From assembly GCA_027858865.1 (NCBI GenBank), contig JAQIBW010000054.1:1-9660 (forward strand): a stretch of 9,660 bases of DNA, given 5' to 3'. The position numbers were made by a program, and so were the translations under genes. Shown here one piece after another: positions 1 through 6,057 of this stretch; position 1 is the stretch's first letter, and each line of letters opens with the position of its first letter. This DNA is from Sulfurimonas sp. Lineage in GTDB: Bacteria; Campylobacterota; Campylobacteria; Campylobacterales; Sulfurimonadaceae. The notes under the pieces were generated by a model. That model saw only the letters and a program-made list of their open reading frames with translations. It was not told where the DNA came from and made no database searches.

Positions 1-293
1 CTTGAGCCTCTAATAGTTTCAAATTTAAAAAAATTTAATGTCTTTGCAATTAAACTTCCATCAAAATGATCAGAAATAATTAGTTTTACATGTGGATTTT
101 TTCTAAATCTTGTATATGCATAAGGTATCATTAAAAGTTCACCATGCCAACAAGCCATAATTATTGGCTCATCACCTATAGTGTTTGGAGAATGAAATTC
201 TTTTTTATTTGTTAGGTATAGAAGCCTTATAAGTAATGAGGATATAAAGGGAAGAAAAAGTAGAGTAAGATAGCGAGAAATCTTTTTACGCAA
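1..293 (-). CDS. DUF374 / lysophospholipid acyltransferase family protein (partial, C-terminus missing)
   Basis: The first 97 codons are present and the rest lies beyond the left edge. The protein begins RKKISRYLTLLFLPFISSLL, a basic start followed by a hydrophobic anchor (about residues 8-26). It then carries ACWHGELLMIPY, the WHG..L block of DUF374 acyltransferases with the histidine of an HX4D-like site. Further on are ISDHFDG (the family usually has S-H-x-D-G) and, at the end, IRGSS, where the family has a conserved RGSS/T. By family, it acylates a lipid or lysophospholipid at the inner membrane; the substrate is unknown. The start is almost forced: an in-frame TAG at 294-296 lies immediately upstream of TTG at 291-293, and AGGTGA sits 5 bases before that TTG. 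The next in-frame ATG falls inside the WHG block. The gene overlaps the end of miaB by 8 bases, implying translational coupling. The same order occurs in Helicobacter (HP0268-HP0269-HP0270, from memory). Confidence 0.82.
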   Translation of the reverse strand, partial: MRKKISRYLTLLFLPFISSLLIRLLYLTNKKEFHSPNTIGDEPIIMACWHGELLMIPYAYTRFRKNPHVKLIISDHFDGSLIAKTLNFFKFETIRGS

Positions 294-1587
294 CTACTTC
301 ACCTGTTAAAATTGTTCTTCCGATAGAAGTTATCTTAACATTTCTAAATTCACCTAACAGCTCATCTGAACCTTTTACTTTTATGACGATGTTGTTATCA
401 CTTCTACCACTTACATAGTAGTCTTTAATCAGCTCTTCAAAATAGACTCTATATGTCTTGCCAAGAGATGTAGCATTTATCTCATCTAGTATCTCTGTAT
501 TAAGACTTTGTAGTGTTGTAAGTCTCTCAGAGGCCACTTCTTCATCAACCGTGTTAGTGAAGTGTTCAGCTTCCGTCTCAGGACGAGCCGAATATTTAAA
601 AGAAAAAATCTGGTTAAATCTAACTTTTCTCATAACATCTAACGAGTCTTGAAAATCTTCATCGCTTTCACCTGGAAAAGCAACGATGATATCAGTAGAG
701 ATGCTAACTTCTGGACACTCTGCACGAAGTTTTTCTACACGATTTAAAAACCACTCTCTTGAGTAGCCTCTTTTCATATCATTTAAAACTTTTGTAGAAC
801 CACTTTGAAGTGGCATATGTATTGACTTACAAATTTTAGGGTTAGTAGCAAACTCTTCTATAAACTCATCATCCATGTGGAAAGGGTGAGGAGATGTAAA
901 ACGAAGACGCTCTAAACCTTCTATCTTAGAAAGTCTTCTCAGTAATTCTGAGACGTTTACTTTTTCATGTTCACCTGAAAAACGGCGACCATAATTATTT
1001 ACATTTTGACCTAAAAGAAAAACTTCTTTTGCTCCTTTATCTACTGCTCTGTGTGCCTCATTGATAATAAGAGCATCTGGAATAGATATCTCATCACCAC
1101 GAGTCTTAGGAACTATGCAGTAAGTACACGCTTTGTCACAACCGATAGAGATATTTATAAAAGCTTTATATGGAGATGTTCTAAAATCATCAAAAGCAAA
1201 TTCACTCTCATCATAATTAATATCTATCTCTACGGCTTTATCTTTATGTAAAATTTCAGTAATCTTAGATACATTTCTAGCACCTAAAACAAAGTTTACA
1301 TATGGTGCTCTTTTTATTATTTCTGCACCCAAGTGAGATGCTGTACAACCACAAACACCTATCTTAGCTTCAGGCTTTTTCTTTTTGTTGAAAACCCCAA
1401 GTTCTGAGAAAAGTTTAGAGACTGGTTTTTCTCTTACTGAGCATGTATTTATCAGAATCAGATCGGCTTCTCTAAAGTCATCAATCGCTTCATAACCCTC
1501 TTTCTCGGTCAACTGAGCAATCATATGCTCACTGTCACGAGAGTTCATAGCACAACCTAAAGTCTCTATAAATAACTTTTTACTCAT
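286..1587 (-). CDS. miaB: tRNA-2-methylthio-N6-dimethylallyladenosine synthase MiaB
   Basis: This radical-SAM methylthiotransferase adds the 2-methylthio group to i6A37 in the anticodon loop of tRNAs that read U-starting codons. The order is standard. An N-terminal UPF0004 domain has Cys12 (LGCAMNS), Cys49 (NTCSVREKP) and Cys81 (GVCGCTAS) to hold the auxiliary [4Fe-4S] cluster. The radical-SAM core has Cys150, Cys154 and Cys157 in GCDKACTYCIVPKTRG. A C-terminal TRAM domain occupies about residues 370-433. LLGQNVNNYG and the CIVP-xxRG context favour MiaB over MtaB or RimO. The 433 residues are near the normal length. It lies 9 bases after the HP0268-like gene, with a weak GAGA ribosome site overlapping that gene's stop, so it is probably cotranscribed and coupled. 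An extra cysteine, Cys79, lies two residues before the cluster ligand. Confidence 0.97.
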   Translation of the reverse strand: MSKKLFIETLGCAMNSRDSEHMIAQLTEKEGYEAIDDFREADLILINTCSVREKPVSKLFSELGVFNKKKKPEAKIGVCGCTASHLGAEIIKRAPYVNFVLGARNVSKITEILHKDKAVEIDINYDESEFAFDDFRTSPYKAFINISIGCDKACTYCIVPKTRGDEISIPDALIINEAHRAVDKGAKEVFLLGQNVNNYGRRFSGEHEKVNVSELLRRLSKIEGLERLRFTSPHPFHMDDEFIEEFATNPKICKSIHMPLQSGSTKVLNDMKRGYSREWFLNRVEKLRAECPEVSISTDIIVAFPGESDEDFQDSLDVMRKVRFNQIFSFKYSARPETEAEHFTNTVDEEVASERLTTLQSLNTEILDEINATSLGKTYRVYFEELIKDYYVSGRSDNNIVIKVKGSDELLGEFRNVKITSIGRTILTGEVVA

Positions 1588-1596
1588 GAATTATCT

Positions 1597-1842
1597 CTAG
1601 CTAATAATGTGTACTTGGTACATATATTCGTTATCTGAAAGTCCAAATTTAACTTCACTCATGTAAAAACTTTTACCTTTTTCTTCAAAATGATCTTGAA
1701 GTTCAAGTAAATCTTTGTGAGAATTTTCTCTGTCGAAGTAAAAAATTACACTTCCTTCTTTTTCAACGCTTGCTTCAATCTTATCTAAATCAGCTTTTTT
1801 TGGTTTTGTATCAATGTCTGTTCTAGCAAATTTTAAATCCAT
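1597..1842 (-). CDS. HP0268-family small protein (putative nuclease)
   Basis: This 81-residue soluble protein has no signal peptide or membrane segment. It matches my recollection of Helicobacter pylori HP0268, a roughly 80-residue protein found in Campylobacterota. Points of agreement are the IFYFDRENSHKD segment (residues 33-44), a following FEEKGK (52-57), and the C-terminal YQVHII (75-80). HP0268 has a solved structure with a fold likened to the Smr domain and reported in vitro nuclease (nicking) activity; that is literature knowledge, not visible here. The cellular role is unknown. The start has AAGGA at 1849-1853, six bases upstream. It is the first gene of the operon leading into miaB and the acyltransferase, and is divergent from nusA. 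The fixed position beside a tRNA-modifying enzyme suggests an RNA-related role, but that is inference. Confidence 0.82.
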   Translation of the reverse strand: MDLKFARTDIDTKPKKADLDKIEASVEKEGSVIFYFDRENSHKDLLELQDHFEEKGKSFYMSEVKFGLSDNEYMYQVHIIS

Positions 1843-1877
1843 AATTTATCCTTGTTCTACTATTATAAAAGTCTTGG

Positions 1878-1883
1878 ATTATA
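1878..1883 (-). promoter_or_regulatory. Candidate -10 box for the HP0268-like/miaB/acyltransferase operon
   Basis: On the minus strand the sequence reads GTATATAATCC, with a perfect TATAAT. Transcription would start near 1871, giving a leader of about 29 bases that keeps the AAGGA ribosome site. A second TATAAT at 1862-1867 is closer to the gene, but its start point would fall at the ribosome site, so it is less likely. No clear -35 hexamer is seen, as is usual for Campylobacterota sigma-70 promoters. Confidence 0.5.
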
Positions 1884-1935
1884 TACAAAATCTACTAAAA
1901 GTCATATTAAAAGGCATCTCTAAAGTTAATTTCGC

Positions 1936-1941
1936 TATAAT
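1936..1941 (+). promoter_or_regulatory. Candidate -10 box for nusA
   Basis: The plus strand reads TTCGCTATAATTTTAC, a perfect TATAAT preceded by GC and T/A-rich sequence, the usual look of a housekeeping promoter in this phylum. The predicted start near 1948 gives a leader of about 68 bases before nusA. It lies back to back with the minus-strand promoter of the miaB operon, about 52 bases away. Confidence 0.55.
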
Positions 1942-2015
1942 TTTACTACTTCATAAGAAATCCCACATTTATTACAACTATTTTTTTATGAGACTACCTT
2001 GACAAGGACATATTA

Positions 2016-3149
2016 ATGGAAAAAATTTTAGATATTGTTGATGCGATTGCGCACGAAAAAGGTCTTCAGCCGGAAAAAGTTTTAGAGGCTTTAAAAACTG
2101 CTTTTGTTCAAACTGCAAAAAGAGTTATTGATAGAAATTTTGCTTTTGAAGCTAATGTTGATGAAGCTACAAAATGTATAGAGATTGTTCAAACTATAAC
2201 AGTAGTAGCAGATGATGATGAGAAGCTTCAAGATGAAGAAGTTGCTCCTGCATATATTTCTATTACAGATGCTAGAGAGTATGATGATCAGGTTGAACTT
2301 GATGATCAACTACAGATACCACATGATTTAGAAGAGTACGGAAGAACTGGTGCTTCTCAACTTCATCGCGAAATAGAGTACCACATACAAAGACTTGTTG
2401 AAGATGAACTATTTAACAAATATATGTCAAAAATAGGCACACTTGTAACAGGTCGTGTAACTAGTGTTGACTCTCATAATGCTACATATATAGAAGTAGA
2501 CGAGGTTCGTGCTGTTCTACCGATGAAAAGCCGTATTAAGGGTGAAATATTTAAAAAAGGCGATCACCTAAAAGCTGTAGTTCGTCGTGTTAATATGGAC
2601 AAAGAAAATGGTATCCAAATCGAGCTTTCTCGTACAAGCCCTAAATTTTTAGAAGAACTATTGGCTCTTGAAGTTCCTGAAATTGCAGATGGTGCTGTTA
2701 TTATAGAAAAAAGTGCTCGTATTCCTGGTGAAAGAGCTAAAATAGCACTTCTTAGTACTCATCCTCAGGTAGATGCTGTAGGTGCTACTGTTGGTGTTAA
2801 AGGTGTTCGTATTAATGCAGTTAGTCAAGAGCTAATTGGTGAGAACATTGACTGTGTAGAGTACACAACGATTCCTGAACTTTTCATATCTCGTGTAATG
2901 AGTCCTGCAATTATATCTCATGTTGAAATTATAAAAAATGAAGACGGAGATGCTGAGAAAGCTATCGTAACTCTTCCAGCTGATCAAAAATCAAAAGCTA
3001 TTGGTAAAAGCGGAATCAACATCCGTCTTGCATCTATGCTTACAGGATTAAATATAGAGATTGTTGAGAATGACGCTGTTACTACAGAAGATGGTGAAAT
3101 TGAAGAAGCTAGAGATGGTGTTGATGCACTACAGGCGTTATTTAGCTAA
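2016..3149 (+). CDS. nusA: Transcription termination/antitermination protein NusA
   Basis: NusA binds RNA polymerase and nascent RNA, modulating pausing, intrinsic termination and rRNA antitermination. The N-terminal polymerase-binding domain covers about residues 1-138. The S1 domain is at 141-205, starting GTLVTGRVTSVD. KH1 has the family signature ARIPGERAKIA (234-244) and the GVKG loop at 260-263. KH2 has AIGKSGINIRLAS (328-340). The protein ends at 377 with a short acidic tail. E. coli NusA is 495 residues with two extra acidic C-terminal repeats; their absence is normal in Campylobacterota. The start has AAGGA at 2004-2008, seven bases upstream. It is transcribed alone here, divergent from the HP0268-like gene, rather than with rimP and infB as in E. 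coli. Confidence 0.98.
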   Translation: MEKILDIVDAIAHEKGLQPEKVLEALKTAFVQTAKRVIDRNFAFEANVDEATKCIEIVQTITVVADDDEKLQDEEVAPAYISITDAREYDDQVELDDQLQIPHDLEEYGRTGASQLHREIEYHIQRLVEDELFNKYMSKIGTLVTGRVTSVDSHNATYIEVDEVRAVLPMKSRIKGEIFKKGDHLKAVVRRVNMDKENGIQIELSRTSPKFLEELLALEVPEIADGAVIIEKSARIPGERAKIALLSTHPQVDAVGATVGVKGVRINAVSQELIGENIDCVEYTTIPELFISRVMSPAIISHVEIIKNEDGDAEKAIVTLPADQKSKAIGKSGINIRLASMLTGLNIEIVENDAVTTEDGEIEEARDGVDALQALFS

Positions 3150-3152
3150 AGT

Positions 3153-3208
3153 CCGTCACTGCGAGCGAAGCGTGGCAGTCTAGATTGCTTCGTTCCTCGC
3201 AATGACGG
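3153..3208. repeat. 56-bp palindromic (REP-like) element after nusA
   Basis: The outer arms CCGTCACTGCGAG (3153-3165) and CTCGCAATGACGG (3196-3208) pair at 12 of 13 positions. Inside them, CGAAGC (3166-3171) can pair with GCTTCG (3187-3192), and GCAGTC (3175-3180) can alternatively pair with GATTGC (3183-3188). It begins 3 bases after the nusA stop. GC content is well above the surrounding DNA. The wording resembles a widespread bacterial hairpin repeat of the CGTCATTGCGAGCGAAGC type, by memory only. No T-run follows, so it is not a classic intrinsic terminator by itself. Confidence 0.75.
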
Positions 3209-3238
3209 CGTTAAAGTTTCCTCCAATTAAATTTTCAC

Positions 3239-3349
3239 TAAAACTAAAAATTAAAAGAGTGATATAGTTGCAAGGTATGAGTAAGGAAGTGTACTTTAGT
3301 ACATGACGAACGAAGAAACGAAGCAAATGCATTGCTATTTTAGTTTTTT
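3239..3349 (+). repeat. Nested foldback element with trailing T-run; possible nusA terminator or structured RNA
   Basis: Arms are nested in order. AAAACTAAAA (3240-3249) pairs with TTTTAGTTTT (3338-3347); ATAG (3264-3267) with CTAT (3335-3338, sharing one base with the outer arm); TGCA (3269-3272) with TGCA (3328-3331). At the tip, TGTAC (3290-3294) pairs with GTACA (3299-3303) around a TTTA loop. On the plus strand the outer arm ends in a T-run (3344-3349), so it could terminate nusA transcripts. TTTTCAC occurs just outside both ends (3232-3238 and 3346-3352), resembling a target duplication. The outer arms are AT-rich, so chance contributes. Confidence 0.4.
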
Positions 3350-4308
3350 CACCTTCTTTTCATGTATGGATTTAACTTTATTAGTATCAAATCCGCTATC
3401 ATATTTCCCAATAGTGTTAAAAAAGCTGTAATCATCAAAGTACCCATAATAATTGGATAGTCTCTACTTAAAGCACTCATAAAAAATAGTTGTCCCATTC
3501 CTTCTATCCCAAAAATTGACTCTAAAATAACACTACCGCCTATTAGTCCTGGTAAAGAAAGACCTAAAAGTGTAATGATTGGAGGGAAAAGATTTGGAAG
3601 TATGTAGTAACGTAGTAACTTTTTTTTACTAAGTCCACGAGATAGAGCATAATAGTAGTAATCGCTCTTTAGTATTTCTAATGTTAAAGATCTGACGTAG
3701 ATTATCATACTTCCAAGCCCAACAAATATCATAACTCCCACCGGTAGAACCAGATGCCAAGCCATATCAGTGTAATATGCGAAACCTATCTTTTCTTCTA
3801 TAGAGTGAAGTCCGGCTATTGGAAAAAGATCTAAATTTAAAGATAAAAATATAATAAATAACAGTGCCAGATAAAAAGATGGCATGGAAAAAGATATTAA
3901 AGATATCTGACGAATTATATAATCTATTTTTTTTTCGTATTCTAGTGCTGCTTTTACTCCTAAATATAATGAAAGAGCAAATACTGTAATAAGAGCTGTT
4001 ATGTTCATAATAAGTGTAATAGGTACACGTTTCAATATTTCAGAGGTAACATCCTGTCCGCTTACAAATGAGATGCCAAAGTTAAGAGTAGATATATTTT
4101 TAACCCAGTCCACATACTGACCAAATAGTGATTTATCTAGTCCGTAAACAGCTTTTAACTGTTCAATCGCTTCTTTTGTCATATTTGGATTTAACTCACC
4201 AGCTGCAAAGAAACTATTTGGTGCTGCATGAATTGCTAAGAAAGAGATTACTGAAATAAGCAGTAACATAAATAGTAAATAAAAAAGTTTTTTTGATAAA
4301 AATAACAT
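3349..4308 (-). CDS. ABC transporter permease, DppB/OppB (peptide/nickel) type
   Basis: This inner-membrane permease subunit belongs to the binding-protein-dependent ABC importers for peptides, nickel or related solutes. It has 319 residues and six apparent membrane segments at about 8-28, 97-119, 133-157, 186-206, 240-262 and 285-309. The cytoplasmic EAA loop that contacts the ATPase is at 217-239 (ALSRGLSKKKLLRYYILPN). It is followed by the family block GLSLPGLIGGSVILESIF and by RDYPIIMG, with a C-terminal DLILIKLNPY like the usual DPR ending. This fits DppB/OppB/YejB well. The substrate cannot be told: no second permease, ATPase or binding protein lies in the window. It is convergent with nusA. 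There is no Shine-Dalgarno before the ATG, and a perfect TATAAT ends 7 bases upstream, which suggests a leaderless mRNA. A later Met14 also lacks a ribosome site. Confidence 0.9.
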   Translation of the reverse strand: MLFLSKKLFYLLFMLLLISVISFLAIHAAPNSFFAAGELNPNMTKEAIEQLKAVYGLDKSLFGQYVDWVKNISTLNFGISFVSGQDVTSEILKRVPITLIMNITALITVFALSLYLGVKAALEYEKKIDYIIRQISLISFSMPSFYLALLFIIFLSLNLDLFPIAGLHSIEEKIGFAYYTDMAWHLVLPVGVMIFVGLGSMIIYVRSLTLEILKSDYYYYALSRGLSKKKLLRYYILPNLFPPIITLLGLSLPGLIGGSVILESIFGIEGMGQLFFMSALSRDYPIIMGTLMITAFLTLLGNMIADLILIKLNPYMKRR

Positions 4309-4315
4309 AGGGAAG

Positions 4316-4321
4316 ATTATA
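4316..4321 (-). promoter_or_regulatory. Candidate -10 box of the permease gene (predicts leaderless start)
   Basis: The minus strand reads CGATATAATCTTCCCTATG. TATAAT is followed by only seven bases before the ATG at 4306-4308, placing the expected transcription start on or next to the A of the start codon. The seven bases are pyrimidine-rich and contain no ribosome binding site. Confidence 0.5.
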
Positions 4322-4326
4322 TCGAA

Positions 4327-4362
4327 ATTTAACTCTCTAAAACAGACAAAAGAGAGTTAAAT
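4327..4362 (-). terminator. Perfect 12-bp inverted repeat between porin and permease genes
   Basis: ATTTAACTCTCT (4327-4338) and AGAGAGTTAAAT (4351-4362) are exact inverted repeats around a 12-base loop. The porin gene ends at 4373, so on the minus strand this hairpin forms 10 bases past its stop and could end that transcript. The following sequence is only TTCG, with no long T-run, so termination may be weak. The same palindrome lies directly upstream of the permease -10 box, so an operator role is an alternative. Confidence 0.5.
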
Positions 4363-4372
4363 ATTTAGCGTA

Positions 4373-5038
4373 TTAGAAACTAGTAGAAATAGTAGCGATT
4401 ATATTATCTTCTGTATCAGTTGAATCAGCTTCAAAATCCATTGCACTGTAAGCTACAGTAAAATCAAATTTACCAAGTGTTTTAGTAGCACCAATAAGGT
4501 AATATACCCCTATATTTTCATAGTTACCGATAGTTCCGTCGATACTTATGTCCATAGGTAATGGCACGCTTACAGCAGCTTCGTAAGCATTTTCAGGATC
4601 AAGATCATCAGTCTGAACACCTAAACTGTATTTTGCACTAACTTCAACTACCTTAAAGTCATAACTTAAGCCAACATACGCTTCACCAAAATTCAGAGCT
4701 TTAGAATCATTTGGATAAACATATTGGATATAACCTATATCATAACCAACACCCGCGATTTCATTTTTATAACCACCATAAGCATCAAATTCCATTGAAG
4801 TATCAGGATTATCTTTAAAATTAACATTAGAACCCCATGCTCCAGCATATAGACCTTTATAATCTAAGTCAAATCCCCCTTGAATTGCAGGTGAATCATC
4901 ACTTTGAGTCATACCTCTCCATACATAGTTACTTGTCATTGCTACGTTAGCACTAATTTCTAAATCAGATTTCTTTTCCTCAGCATATGCCATAGTTACA
5001 GCTAAAGCAGCAGCTAAACTTAGTTTAATGAATTTCAT
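4373..5038 (-). CDS. TorF family putative porin (Gcw_chp / TIGR02001 outer-membrane protein)
   Basis: The protein has 221 residues and a clear Sec signal peptide (MKFIKLSLAAALAVTMAYA, probable cleavage after Ala19). It then shows the family hallmark YVWRGMTQS (residues 38-46), AIQGGFDLDY and GLYAGAWGSNV (62-72). Alternating polar/hydrophobic strands run to a terminal phenylalanine (ISTSF), the usual beta-barrel assembly signal. Location in the outer membrane as a small beta-barrel is therefore well supported; the solute and true pore activity are not known for this family. The start has AAGGAA about seven bases upstream. It appears to be a single-gene unit: hairpins lie on both sides (after fabI and before the permease). 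I see no convincing -10 box in the 197-base upstream region. TAATAAT near 5109-5115 on the minus strand is only a weak candidate. Confidence 0.85.
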   Translation of the reverse strand: MKFIKLSLAAALAVTMAYAEEKKSDLEISANVAMTSNYVWRGMTQSDDSPAIQGGFDLDYKGLYAGAWGSNVNFKDNPDTSMEFDAYGGYKNEIAGVGYDIGYIQYVYPNDSKALNFGEAYVGLSYDFKVVEVSAKYSLGVQTDDLDPENAYEAAVSVPLPMDISIDGTIGNYENIGVYYLIGATKTLGKFDFTVAYSAMDFEADSTDTEDNIIATISTSF

Positions 5039-5048
5039 ATTATTTCCT

Positions 5049-5064
5049 TTTGTTTTTAAACAAA
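5049..5064. repeat. Short palindrome abutting the porin ribosome site
   Basis: TTTGTTT (5049-5055) and AAACAAA (5058-5064) are perfect 7-base inverted repeats two bases apart, ending against the AAGGAA ribosome site of the porin gene. It could be a regulator site or modulate translation, but it is pure A/T apart from one pair, so chance is plausible. Confidence 0.3.
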
Positions 5065-5143
5065 CATTTCACTTTCAGTAAAAGCGATTCTTTTGTTTTG
5101 ATAAAGTAATTATTACATAAAGTGCTCAACAAAAGCATAGAAA

Positions 5144-5164
5144 ATTGATTAATTTTTAATCAAT
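5144..5164. repeat. 21-bp palindrome upstream of the porin gene
   Basis: ATTGATTAA (5144-5152) and TTAATCAAT (5156-5164) pair perfectly around TTT. The half-sites recall the TTGAT/ATCAA of FNR-CRP-type boxes, but the spacing is nine bases rather than four. It may be an operator for the porin or part of the hairpin cluster after fabI; on the minus strand it is followed by TTTC. Confidence 0.4.
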
Positions 5165-5174
5165 GTGTAGTTAT

Positions 5175-5211
5175 TTGCTAAAAAGAGGTATTAGCAAGAG
5201 TAAAAACTCTT
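5175..5211 (-). terminator. Tandem overlapping stem-loops after fabI (probable operon terminator)
   Basis: On the minus strand, past the fabI stop, AAGAGT-TTTT-ACTCTT (5196-5211) forms a 6-bp hairpin. It is followed by TTGCTAA...TTAGCAA (5175-5197), a perfect 7-bp stem with a nine-base loop. The two share bases 5196-5197, so they compete slightly. A CTCTTTTT tract lies inside the second loop, downstream of the first hairpin. The position fits the end of the gap-pgk-tpiA-fabI transcript. Confidence 0.5.
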
Positions 5212-5235
5212 ACCAATTTGAGATATATAGGAAGA

Positions 5236-6057
5236 TTAATCTTTCATATCCCATGAAAGAACTGTTTTACCCTCTGGACTTGTCTCAGCAGCAGCCATTC
5301 CCATAATATTATATCCATTATCTACATAGTGAATTTCACCAGTAACACCAGATGCTAAGTCACTTAAAAGATACATTGCCGAGTTACCGACTTGTGTAGT
5401 TGTAACATTTTTCTTTAACGGTGAATTTATTTCATTCCAGTTAAGGATTTGTTTGAAATCACCGATGCCAGCAGCAGCTAATGTTCTGATTGGTCCAGCT
5501 GAGATAGCATTTACTCTTTGACCTTTTTTACCAAGATCCACAGCCATATATCTAACAGTTGATTCTAGTGCAGCTTTTGCAACACCCATTACATTATAGT
5601 TAACAATGTATTTTGGTCCACCAAGGTAAGAAAGAGTTAAGATAGAAGCATCATCAGCTAGAACTGATTCTAAACGATTTGTTAAATCAATAAGTGAATA
5701 TACTGAGATATCCATAGCGATTTGAAATGCCTGTTTTGTAGTTTTAATAAAAGGCTCACTTAGTGCTTCTTTTGGTGCAAATGCAACAGAGTGAACTAAA
5801 AAGTCTATCTTACCAAAGTCTTTCTCAATTAATTCTGCAATTCCTGCCATATGCTCTTCATTTGATACGTCTAATTCATAAACTTTATCACTTCCGAACT
5901 CTTTAGCTATCGGCTCAACTCTTTTTTTAAGTGCATCATTTAAGTATGTGAATGCCATTTCAGCACCTTGCTCAGCACAAGATTTTGCGATTCCATAAGC
6001 TATTGATTTATTGTTTGCAAGACCTACGATTAGACCTTTTTTGCCCTTCATTATCAT
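5236..6057 (-). CDS. fabI: Enoyl-[acyl-carrier-protein] reductase (NADH) FabI
   Basis: FabI catalyses the last step of each fatty-acid elongation cycle, reducing trans-2-enoyl-ACP with NADH in the cytoplasm. This 273-residue short-chain dehydrogenase has the N-terminal nucleotide loop GLANNKSIAYGIA (12-24). The catalytic set is Tyr144 (LSYLGG), Tyr154 and Lys161 (NYNVMGVAK), and the substrate loop signature is ISAGPIRTLAAAGI (185-198). These match classical FabI rather than FabL or FabV. The start at 6057 overlaps the tpiA stop as ATGA, with AAGGAA eight bases upstream; a second ATG two codons in is less well placed. It is the last gene of the gap-pgk-tpiA-fabI operon. Residue 92 (HSVAFAP) is Ala where E. 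coli has Gly93; I recall the same Ala in Helicobacter, so I do not read it as resistance. Confidence 0.97.
   Translation of the reverse strand: MIMKGKKGLIVGLANNKSIAYGIAKSCAEQGAEMAFTYLNDALKKRVEPIAKEFGSDKVYELDVSNEEHMAGIAELIEKDFGKIDFLVHSVAFAPKEALSEPFIKTTKQAFQIAMDISVYSLIDLTNRLESVLADDASILTLSYLGGPKYIVNYNVMGVAKAALESTVRYMAVDLGKKGQRVNAISAGPIRTLAAAGIGDFKQILNWNEINSPLKKNVTTTQVGNSAMYLLSDLASGVTGEIHYVDNGYNIMGMAAAETSPEGKTVLSWDMKD

Noticed and set aside
1843..2015. A small plus-strand gene reading into the nusA leader (1814-2002).
   Set aside because: It begins antisense inside the HP0268-like gene, spans both promoters, has no ribosome site, and its translation resembles no family.
3150..3348. CRISPR array or tRNA gene in the hairpin-rich spacer.
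   Set aside because: There are no regularly spaced direct repeats, no cloverleaf and no T-loop consensus; only inverted repeats are present.
5145..5163. FNR/CRP box reading of TTGAT...ATCAA upstream of the porin.
   Set aside because: The half-sites match but the spacer is nine bases rather than four, so a standard FNR/CRP dimer would not fit.
5236..6057. Alanine at the FabI position equivalent to E. coli Gly93, a triclosan-resistance site.
   Set aside because: Alanine is, by memory, normal at this position in Helicobacter and Staphylococcus FabI, the latter being sensitive, so it is a family variant rather than evidence of resistance.
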